Assembly (NCBI RefSeq): GCF_000719335.1
Contig: NZ_JOGB01000009.1
Coordinates: 62,001-126,000, forward strand
Length of the DNA: 64,000 nt
Direction of reading: 5' to 3'
Origin: Streptomyces sp. NRRL S-87
GTDB lineage: Bacteria > Actinomycetota > Actinomycetes > Streptomycetales > Streptomycetaceae
The notes under the pieces were generated by a model. The model did not search any database. It had not been told where the DNA came from and saw nothing but the letters and a program-made list of their open reading frames with translations. Made by a program: the position numbers and the translations under genes. Within the stretch, counting starts at the first letter, position 1; every line of letters starts with the position of its first letter. Of the stretch, positions 43,865-50,804 are shown one piece after another.

Positions 43865-43952
43865 GGCCCCTGCTCCTCTCCGTCGTCGCCTCGTGGTCTT
43901 CCGTCGGTTCCGGCGGGTGCGTTCCCTTCGCTTCCGTCGGTGCCGTAGAGGG

Positions 43953-43979
43953 GACAGGCGGGCGGTGCGGGACGTGACA
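43953..43979 (-). promoter_or_regulatory. Candidate ECF41 promoter upstream of the epimerase-sigma operon
   Basis: On the minus strand, TGTCACG, 16 bases, then TGTC. The ECF41 consensus as I recall it is TGTCACA, about 16 bases, CGTC: nine of eleven box bases agree. It lies 89 bases before the epimerase start. Autoregulation is expected for the family. Confidence 0.5.
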
Positions 43980-44063
43980 TCGGGGTGCGTGGCCTGCGTC
44001 ACAAGGACGTGGGCCGGCTCGTTCGGGGCCGCGTCGGCCCGTGGCACGACCGTCAGGTCGGCT

Positions 44064-44747
44064 TCAAGGACGGTGCAGCGTCTCGATGATCTTCGTCGTG
44101 ACGGCCTTGGTGGAAAACGGGTTCTGCCCGGTCACGAGCCTGCCGTCGGCGGTGGCGAAGGGGGTCATCGGGATGGCGCCGCGGACGTAGCGCGCGCCCC
44201 GCCTGCGGAGTTCGTCCTCCAGTAGGAACGGCACCCGCTTCTTGACCAGGGCGACCCGCTCCTCCGCGGTGGAGAACCCGGTGACCGTTCGGCCGTCGAC
44301 GAGCAGGGAGCCGTCGGAGAGCGTGATGTTCAGCAGCGCGCTGGCGCCGTGGCAGACCGAGGAGACCACGCCGCCGTTCTCGTAGATCCGGCGCGCGGCC
44401 CGCTGGAGCGCGGCGCTGGACGGGAAGTCCCACATCACGCCGTGCCCGCCGGTGTAGAAGATCGCGGCATAGCGGTCCGGGTCAACGTCTGCCGCGGCGT
44501 CCGTGCTGTCCAGGGCGGACATGAAGGCGCGGTCGTCCAGGTAGCCGCGCACCTCCTTGTCGACCCATCTGGTGCTGCGCGGGTCCAGCGGCACCCGGCC
44601 CCCTGCCGGGCTGACGATGTCGACCTCGAAGCCGGCCCGGCGGGCCCCCGCGTGGAAGTGCACGAGCTCCGCGATCCACAGTCCGGTCCGGTGGGGGTCC
44701 GGTCCGTAGGTCGCCTGGTTGGTGACGACGGCGAGGATCCTGCTCAT
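44064..44747 (-). CDS. DJ-1/PfpI family protein, Hsp31-like
   Basis: 227 residues; ATG with GGGAGACC upstream. The nucleophile elbow is SSVCHGASALL (C132, H133), with the acidic partner E27. The layout (GLWIAELVHFHAGARRAGFEVDI broken by short loops, IFYTGGHGVMWDFP) is that of Hsp31/glyoxalase III-type members, which break down methylglyoxal or act as holdases. A VOC gene, a second DJ-1 protein and an ECF41 operon are near, suggesting a role in electrophile stress. Confidence 0.88.
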   Translation of the reverse strand: MSRILAVVTNQATYGPDPHRTGLWIAELVHFHAGARRAGFEVDIVSPAGGRVPLDPRSTRWVDKEVRGYLDDRAFMSALDSTDAAADVDPDRYAAIFYTGGHGVMWDFPSSAALQRAARRIYENGGVVSSVCHGASALLNITLSDGSLLVDGRTVTGFSTAEERVALVKKRVPFLLEDELRRRGARYVRGAIPMTPFATADGRLVTGQNPFSTKAVTTKIIETLHRP

Positions 44748-44879
44748 CTGTGGTCTCCCGGTGGTGAGGCGGTGGGCCGGCGGCCGCCCCCCGCGGTCCA
44801 CCGCCAGGATCCACCCGGGTCCTGCCGCCCGCCCATCGGCGACGACGGACGACCGGTCTCCTCGCGGTGACCGCGAAGA

Positions 44880-44921
44880 CCGGCGCCCCGACCTCCATGG
44901 CGCGGGAGGTCGGGGCGCCGG
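44880..44921. terminator. Strong terminator after the VOC gene
   Basis: CCGGCGCCCCGACCTCC (44880-44896) is perfectly complementary to 44905-44921; eight-base loop. It lies nine bases past the VOC stop. Confidence 0.88.
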
Positions 44922-44930
44922 GTCTGGTCG

Positions 44931-45344
44931 TCAGGCGCTGGCGGGCCGGTCCTGGGCCGGGAAGCCGCCGTACGGCACGGTGATGATCTCCATGCCGTGT
45001 CCGGAGGGGTCCCGGAAGTACAGTCCGCGACCGCCGTCGTTGCGGTTGATCTCGCCGGGGTGCCGGCCGTGCGGGTCGGCCCAGTACGTGAGGCCGAGCT
45101 CGCGGATGCGCCCGAAGGCGGCGTCGAACTCCGTCTCCGAGATCAGGAAGGCGTAGTGCTGCGGCGTCACCTCGACGCCGTCGGGGACGGTCGCGAAGTC
45201 CAGCGTGACGCCGTTGGCGGTGGCGACCGGGACGAAGGGGCCCCACTCCGCGCCGACCTCGAGTCCGAGGATCCGCGCGAGGAACGCGGCGGCGGCGTGG
45301 TTGTCGTGGGCGTGGATGATCGTGTGGTTCAGCTCGACTGACAT
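44931..45344 (-). CDS. VOC-family protein (glyoxalase/bleomycin-resistance fold)
   Basis: 137 residues, ATG at 45344. Two beta-alpha-beta-beta-beta units: LNHTIIHAHDNHAAAAFLARILG opens the first (split by a short turn) and FRDPSGHGMEIITVPYGG closes the second. Possible metal ligands are the N-terminal His, H in TPQHYAFLI and the late Glu. It is the length of a single-domain dioxygenase or lyase; the reaction is unknown. The second DJ-1 gene is upstream, same strand. Confidence 0.85.
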   Translation of the reverse strand: MSVELNHTIIHAHDNHAAAAFLARILGLEVGAEWGPFVPVATANGVTLDFATVPDGVEVTPQHYAFLISETEFDAAFGRIRELGLTYWADPHGRHPGEINRNDGGRGLYFRDPSGHGMEIITVPYGGFPAQDRPASA

Positions 45345-45481
45345 GTGTGGAGTGCTCCAGAGGGCAATCTCACGGGCACCTCCATGCCTCACCCGGTCGG
45401 TGACCGACACGCGATGCCGTAAGTCGATCATATGCACGCCACGGCCCGCCGCCGCCACCCTCTTTCCGGTCGCCGGGCCGC

Positions 45482-46048
45482 TCAGGCGAGCGGCGCCTTG
45501 CTGCGGAGCACGGTGAGGAACTCCCGCATCCAGGCCGAGTGGTCCGGCCAGGCGCGGGCCGACACGAGCGTGCCGTCGACGACCGCCTCGGAGTCCTCGT
45601 AGGCGGCGCCGGCCGTGCGCATGTCGGTCTCCAGGGCCGGGTAGGCCGTCACGCGGCGCCCGCCGAGGGCCCCGATCGCGGCGGTGATCAGGGGCCCGTG
45701 GCAGATCTGCGCCACCGGCCGGTCGGAGTCCGTGAAGGCCGCGAGGATGCGCCGCACTTCGGGGTCGTTGCGCAGGTACTCGGGCGCCCGGCCGCCGGGC
45801 AGCACGAGCGCCGCGTACTGCGCCGGGTCGACCTCGGTGAAGGCGAGGTCGGCGGGCCAGGTGTAGCCGGGCTTCTCGGTGTAGGTGTCGAAGCCCTCCT
45901 CGAAGTCGTGGACGACGAAGCGGAGCTTCTTGCGCGAGGGGGCGGCGATGTGGACCTCGTACCCCTCCTCGCGGAGCCGCTGGTAGGGGTAGAGGACTTC
46001 GAGCGACTCCGCCGCGTCGCCGGTGACGATGAGGACCTTCGCTGCCAT
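45482..46048 (-). CDS. DJ-1/PfpI family protein (type 1 glutamine-amidotransferase-like)
   Basis: 188 residues; ATG with GGAGCAG upstream. The nucleophile is C116 in AQICHGPL, the partners are E14 and H117. This is the YhbO/PfpI-like short form, different from the Hsp31-like copy at 44064. Such proteins are stress-linked deglycase/glyoxalase-like enzymes or peptidases; the true activity is debated. It is in the same block as the VOC gene. Confidence 0.9.
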   Translation of the reverse strand: MAAKVLIVTGDAAESLEVLYPYQRLREEGYEVHIAAPSRKKLRFVVHDFEEGFDTYTEKPGYTWPADLAFTEVDPAQYAALVLPGGRAPEYLRNDPEVRRILAAFTDSDRPVAQICHGPLITAAIGALGGRRVTAYPALETDMRTAGAAYEDSEAVVDGTLVSARAWPDHSAWMREFLTVLRSKAPLA

Positions 46049-46240
46049 GGGCTGCTCCCGTCGCAGTGCTGCCGGTTCCGGTGTCGGTCAGCCCAACCGT
46101 GCCCGGATCGGGGGCACTTGCCAAGACGGCCCCGCCGACCTCCACCCGGACGAGTGGGCCGGCGCGGGCCCGGGGCCCGCTCGCCGTCGCGTAGGTGCTC
46201 GAATGTCCGGGACACGACCGCACGAGTGCAGGGAGCGAGC

Positions 46241-47005
46241 ATGACCGACCGCGTACGAGGCGTCCTCGTCACCCCCGAGGGGCGCCTGCTCTTCATCCGC
46301 CGCACGCGCCCCGGCGTCGACCCGTACCTCGTCTTCGTCGGGGGCGGGGTCGAGGACACCGATCCCGGTCCGCGCGCCGCCCTGCTGCGGGAGATCCACG
46401 AGGAGATCGCCGGTCACGGCGTCCGGATCCACGGGTTGCTGCACACCGAGCCGACCCGCGAGGGCGGCCGGCACGACTTCTACGTGTGCACCGTCGCCGG
46501 CTGGGACTGGGACGCCAGGAGCGGAGCGGAGTTCGCCCGAACCGACCGCGGCACGTACGAGCTCGTCGAGGTACCGCTCGTCCCGGAAGCCCTGGACGGC
46601 GTCGAGCTCCTCCCGCCCGGCGCGGCCGGCGCCCTGCGTACGGCGATCGCGTCCGGCTCGCTTGCGGCACTGACGCGCCGGCCCTGGAGCACGATCGCCG
46701 CCCTGGCCGACCGTTTCGACGCCGCCGACGAGGCGCAGGGGATGCGGGCCGAGGAGAGCCACGTCCTCCAAGTACTCAAGATCGGCGAGGAGTTCGGCGA
46801 GGCGGCGCAGGCGGTGATCGGCGCCAAGGGGACCAACCCCCGCAAGGGGCACTCGCACACCTGGGAGGACGTGCACGCCGAGGTGGCCGACGTGGTGATC
46901 ACCGGCATGGTGGCGCTCGCCCGGATGCGGCCGGACGCCGCCGCGTACCTGGAGGCCCAACTGGAGCTCAAGGCGGCCAAGTTCCTCCCCGGCGACGCCG
47001 GCTGA
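46241..47005 (+). CDS. NUDIX hydrolase fused to MazG-like pyrophosphohydrolase
   Basis: 254 residues; ATG with GGGAGCG upstream. The N-terminal half (1-145) is NUDIX, with GGGVEDTDPGPRAALLREIH continuing into EE (R50, E51, E54, E55). The C-terminal half (about 165-250) is MazG-like, with paired acidic motifs E183-E184-E187 (KIGEEFGE) and E214-D217 (HAEVADVV). Both folds clip pyrophosphate from nucleotide-type substrates, so the protein looks like a double sanitiser of abnormal NTPs. It is a single gene, divergent from the DJ-1 gene. Confidence 0.87.
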   Translation: MTDRVRGVLVTPEGRLLFIRRTRPGVDPYLVFVGGGVEDTDPGPRAALLREIHEEIAGHGVRIHGLLHTEPTREGGRHDFYVCTVAGWDWDARSGAEFARTDRGTYELVEVPLVPEALDGVELLPPGAAGALRTAIASGSLAALTRRPWSTIAALADRFDAADEAQGMRAEESHVLQVLKIGEEFGEAAQAVIGAKGTNPRKGHSHTWEDVHAEVADVVITGMVALARMRPDAAAYLEAQLELKAAKFLPGDAG

Positions 47006-47134
47006 CGATGCCGGGCGGTCCCCGGGGGGTCAGGGGGGCGGGACCCCCGGTCAGCCGGCCGAGCGGTCCGCCGGCCAGCCGGCCGGGACCCCCGGTCAGC
47101 GGGCCGGCCTGGGCGTGCACGGGCCGGGGCGGGG

Positions 47135-47473
47135 TCAGCCCGTCAGGCGGGAGCGGCGAGGGTTGCTGACGGAGGGGCGGGGGGCGGGGAGGGCCTCGGT
47201 ACCGGTCAGGAGCTCGGGCTGGCGCATGCCGAGCCGTCGGCGGAGGTCCGCGAGCGCGGTGTGGACCGGCGCCAGCACGGCCTCGGCCTCCCGGTGCATC
47301 CCGCCGAGGGCGAGCACGATGGTCTCGACGGCCTCGACCGCGTCCTCGGCCGCCTCGTGGCTCCAGGGTCCGGCGCCCACCGCGTCGTGCAGGTGGCAGG
47401 CGGCCTCCGCGAGCTCGGCGGCCCGGTTCCCCACGCCGGGAGCGCCCTTGAGGGGCAGTGCGTCCATACCCAT
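47135..47473 (-). CDS. Hypothetical helical protein
   Basis: 112 residues. The start is uncertain: GTATGGGTATGG offers two ATGs six bases apart, with a GGGACGG nearby. An Ala/Glu/His-rich helical core (LAEAACHLHDAVGAGPW, AAEDAVEAVETIVLALGG) is followed by a Pro/Ser-rich tail. No family recognised. Codon third positions look coding. The same strand carries no close neighbour. Confidence 0.55.
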   Translation of the reverse strand: MGMDALPLKGAPGVGNRAAELAEAACHLHDAVGAGPWSHEAAEDAVEAVETIVLALGGMHREAEAVLAPVHTALADLRRRLGMRQPELLTGTEALPAPRPSVSNPRRSRLTG

Positions 47474-47662
47474 ACCGTCCCAACGACGCTCCCCCGGCCT
47501 GGGGAACGCCCCGCACCACCGCCGCTCAGGGGGCAGCGCCGCCCAATCGCACCTGCACCCCGAGGTTTCCCTGACCAGGCCCCGACCCGGGCAACCTTGG
47601 AAGTCCGGGGCGACGTCGTCCCTCCGTACGATCCGGACGCGGCCGCGGCGGCCGTAGCGTAC

Positions 47663-47710
47663 GCATCACATCCACACGGCATCACATCCACCCGGCATCA
47701 CAGCAACGCG
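47663..47710. repeat. Three 16-base direct repeats upstream of the MDR gene
   Basis: GCATCACATCCACACG, GCATCACATCCACCCG and GCATCACAGCAACGCG follow each other without gaps, ending 41 bases before the ATG. Iteron-like; they may bind a regulator of the reductase gene. Confidence 0.6.
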
Positions 47711-47751
47711 GGCGACGGCGGGCAGCCGGGCAAAGAGGGGAGCGCGGCCTC

Positions 47752-48738
47752 ATGCAGGCGATCGTGCAGGACCGCTACGGACCGGCCGAGGTGCTCGCGC
47801 TGGCGGACGTCCCGGTACCGGTGCCCGGCCCCCGCGAGGTGCTGGTCCGGGTACGGGCGGCCGGAGTGCACATCGGGGACTGGCACGTCATGACCGGGCT
47901 GCCGTCGGTGGCGCGGCTGGGGCTCGGGCTGCGAAGACCGCGGGCGCGGGTGCGCGGGCTGGAGTTCGCGGGGCGGGTCGAGGCGGCGGGGGCGCGGGTG
48001 ACCGGGTTCCGGCCCGGGGACGAGGTGTTCGGCGTCTGCGCGGGGGCCTTCGCCGAGTTCGCGTGCGCCCGCGAGGACCGGATCGCCGCCCGGCCGGCCG
48101 ATGTCGGCTGGGCTCAGGCGGCGGCGCTCCCGGTGTCCGGGCAGACCGCACTGCAGGCACTGCGACTGGGCGGGCCGCCGCGGCCCGGCCGCCGGGTGCT
48201 GGTGATCGGCGCGGGCGGGGCGGTGGGCTCGTACGCCGTCCAGCTCGCCAAGGCCGGTGGCGCAGAGGTGACCGGGGTGTGCAGCACCGGCAAGGCGGAG
48301 CTCGTCCGCACCCTGGGCGCGGACCGCGTGGTGGACTACACGCGGGAGGACTTCGCGGCCGTCGGCACCGGCCACGACCTCGTCCTGGACATGGCGGGCA
48401 GCCGGCCGCTCCCGGAACTGCGCCGTGCGCTCGCCGCGGACGGCACGCTGGTGGTGGTCGGAGGTGAGGGCGGCGGCCACGTGTTCGGCACCCTGCACCG
48501 GCAGCTGCGCGCCTCGCTGCCGTCCTTCTCCGGCGGTCGGCTGCGGCCGCTGGTGGCCGTGGACCGGGCGTCGGACCTGCGCGAACTCGCCGCCCTGGCC
48601 GCGTCGGGCACGATCCGCCCGGTCATCGACCGCGCGTACGGCCTGGCCGAGGTCCCCGAGGCGCTGCGCCGCCTGGGCGAGGGGCACAACCGCGGGAAGG
48701 CGGTGGTGACGATCGCGGGCGACGGGCCCGGGGCGTGA
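47752..48738 (+). CDS. Zinc-independent MDR oxidoreductase (quinone reductase-like)
   Basis: 328 residues. The ATG is preceded by GAGCGCGG. The medium-chain dehydrogenase fold lacks the structural zinc Cys cluster, as in quinone reductases. It begins MQAIVQDRYGPAEVLAL; the cofactor loop is VLVIGAGGAVGSYAVQLAK, and STGKAELVRTLGADRVVDY sets the NADPH site. It acts on quinones or enones; the exact substrate is unknown. Three 16-base repeats lie just upstream. Confidence 0.9.
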   Translation: MQAIVQDRYGPAEVLALADVPVPVPGPREVLVRVRAAGVHIGDWHVMTGLPSVARLGLGLRRPRARVRGLEFAGRVEAAGARVTGFRPGDEVFGVCAGAFAEFACAREDRIAARPADVGWAQAAALPVSGQTALQALRLGGPPRPGRRVLVIGAGGAVGSYAVQLAKAGGAEVTGVCSTGKAELVRTLGADRVVDYTREDFAAVGTGHDLVLDMAGSRPLPELRRALAADGTLVVVGGEGGGHVFGTLHRQLRASLPSFSGGRLRPLVAVDRASDLRELAALAASGTIRPVIDRAYGLAEVPEALRRLGEGHNRGKAVVTIAGDGPGA

Positions 48739-48832
48739 GCCGCGGCGCCGGCCGGCGTCCCCGCCACCGCGCCGGTCGAGGGGCGGGTTATTCGGTCGCC
48801 GCGGGGAAGGTCGTTACGTAGGGTGACATGCC

Positions 48833-50797
48833 ATGCGTACGCACTATCCCCGGACCCCTCACCTGCCCTGGTCCCCCGGCGCCACCTCGGACGACGTGCG
48901 GGCGGGCGCGGAGCTCGGCGGGCTGGTCGGGCGCGAGGTCGTGGTCACGGAGAAGCTCGACGGCGAGAACACCACGCTCTACGCGGACGGGCTGCACGCC
49001 CGTTCGCTGGACTCCGGGCACCATCCCTCGCGCGCCTGGGTCAAGGCCCTCCAGGGGCGCGTCGGCGCGGGGATCCCGGCCGGCTGGCGGGTGTGCGGCG
49101 AGAACATGTACGCCCGGCACTCGCTCGCCTACGACGACCTGGACAGCTGGTTCTACGGGTTCTCCGTCTGGGACGACACCGGGCACTGCCTCGACTGGGA
49201 CCGGACCGTGCGCTTCCTGCGGCGGCTCGGCGTGCCCGTACCGCGCGTGCTGTGGCGCGGCACGTTCGACGAGCGCGCGCTGCGCCGGCTGCGGATCGAC
49301 ACCGCCCGGCACGAGGGGTACGTGGTGCGCACCGTCGACGGCTTCCCGCAGGCCGAGTTCGGGCGGCGGGTGGCCAAGTGGGTGCGCGCCGGGCACGTGC
49401 GGACGGACACGCACTGGATGCACGCCGCCGTCGTGGAGAACGGGCTCGGGCCGGCCGCGCCCCTGTGGGCCGTCCGCTCCGGCGCCGCACCCGACGTCCC
49501 GGCGCTGCTGGCCGCCCTCGGCACCGGCGGACCGCGGGGCGGGGAGGTCGGCGGGCCCGCCGTGACGGGAAGGGGGGCCGGCGGACCGTCCGTGCCGGGG
49601 AGGGGAGTCGGCCCGCTGTCCGCATCGGAGCAGGAGGCCGCCGAGGCGGGGGCGCGGGAGGCGGCCGGGCGGCTCGACGTGCTCGGGCGCACCGGGGACG
49701 CCCGGCTCGTCGGCGTGCTCGCGGCGGCCCTGCACCGGCTCCCCCGCGGCGCGCTGCTGGCGCGGCTCGCCGCCGGGCCCCTCGGGCTGCCGCTCGGGCG
49801 GCGCGTGGCCGACCTCGTCGGGCTGCACCCGCTGCTGCACCTCCCCTTCCCCGACGCCGACCGGCGCTGCGGGCTGCTCCGCCTGGCGGCCGCGGCCGAC
49901 CTCGGTGTGCTGCACGCCGTGGCCGCCGCGGTCCCGGCGGGTCGTTCCGGGGAGGGCCGTGAGCAGGTGGAGTGGTCCGCGCTGTACGCGGAGGACGCGG
50001 GCCTGCTGGTCGAGGACCCGCTCGCGCCCCTGCGCACGGGGCTGCGCACCGCCCTGGCCGCGGCCGGGGTCACGGGCGCGGCCGCGGACCGGTGCTGGGC
50101 CCAGGCCCGGGAGGCGTACGCGGCGGGCCGGATCGCGACCCCCGAGGAGGCGGTGGCGGCCACGTGGCGGTGGCGGGACGGCGCCTTCCCCCGGCTGGTG
50201 CAGCTGGTCGGGCCCGCCGGCAGCGGCAAGAGCACCGTCGCGGCCGCGCTGGCCCGGGCGGTTCCCGGTGCGGTGTGCGTGTCCCTGGACGACCTGCGCA
50301 CCGCGCGCGGCGACCGGACGGACCAGTCCGAGAACGCGGCGGTGCTCCGCGCCGGCCTCGACCGGCTGGACGCGGCCCTGGCCGCCGGCGGGACGGTGGT
50401 GTGGGACGCGACCTCGCTCACCGAACGGCAGCGGCTGCCCGTGCTCGACGCGGCGCGACGCAGGGACGCGCTGGTCACGCAGGTCGTGACCGTGGTGGAC
50501 GAGGACGAACTGGTGCGACGCAACGGCAGCCGCCCGCATCCGGTACCGGCCGCGGTCCTGGACCGGCAGCTGCGCCGCTACGCCCCGCCCTACCCGGGCC
50601 GGGCGCACCGCACCTGGTACGTCGGACCGGGCGGGACGGTCGCGGACCGGGCCGGCGGCATCGACGGGGACGTCCCGGGCGCGTGGAACGCGGGGGAACG
50701 CGGTGACGTGCGGGGCGAGGGGAACGAAGAGCGCCGGCGGGCCGGCCGGGGCGCCGGGGCGACCGAGGACCCCGGTACCGAATGGGACGGGGTGTGA
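48833..50797 (+). CDS. RNA ligase fused to polynucleotide kinase
   Basis: 654 residues. Residues 1-220 are a nucleotidyltransferase-type RNA ligase: motif I EKLDGEN with the AMP-accepting lysine K41, motif III CGENMYARHSLAY, motif IV HEGYVVRT and motif V VAKWVR. A Gly/Pro-rich linker (about 235-265) and a helical region (280-450) follow. From about 455 a P-loop kinase has LVGPAGSGKST (Walker A), CVSLDDLR and VVWDATSLTERQR, as in T4-type 5' kinases. It would phosphorylate 5'-OH ends and join RNA. Seven bases separate it from the next gene, which supplies the other end-processing activities. Confidence 0.88.
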   Translation: MRTHYPRTPHLPWSPGATSDDVRAGAELGGLVGREVVVTEKLDGENTTLYADGLHARSLDSGHHPSRAWVKALQGRVGAGIPAGWRVCGENMYARHSLAYDDLDSWFYGFSVWDDTGHCLDWDRTVRFLRRLGVPVPRVLWRGTFDERALRRLRIDTARHEGYVVRTVDGFPQAEFGRRVAKWVRAGHVRTDTHWMHAAVVENGLGPAAPLWAVRSGAAPDVPALLAALGTGGPRGGEVGGPAVTGRGAGGPSVPGRGVGPLSASEQEAAEAGAREAAGRLDVLGRTGDARLVGVLAAALHRLPRGALLARLAAGPLGLPLGRRVADLVGLHPLLHLPFPDADRRCGLLRLAAAADLGVLHAVAAAVPAGRSGEGREQVEWSALYAEDAGLLVEDPLAPLRTGLRTALAAAGVTGAAADRCWAQAREAYAAGRIATPEEAVAATWRWRDGAFPRLVQLVGPAGSGKSTVAAALARAVPGAVCVSLDDLRTARGDRTDQSENAAVLRAGLDRLDAALAAGGTVVWDATSLTERQRLPVLDAARRRDALVTQVVTVVDEDELVRRNGSRPHPVPAAVLDRQLRRYAPPYPGRAHRTWYVGPGGTVADRAGGIDGDVPGAWNAGERGDVRGEGNEERRRAGRGAGATEDPGTEWDGV

Positions 50798-50804
50798 GGG
50801 ACGG

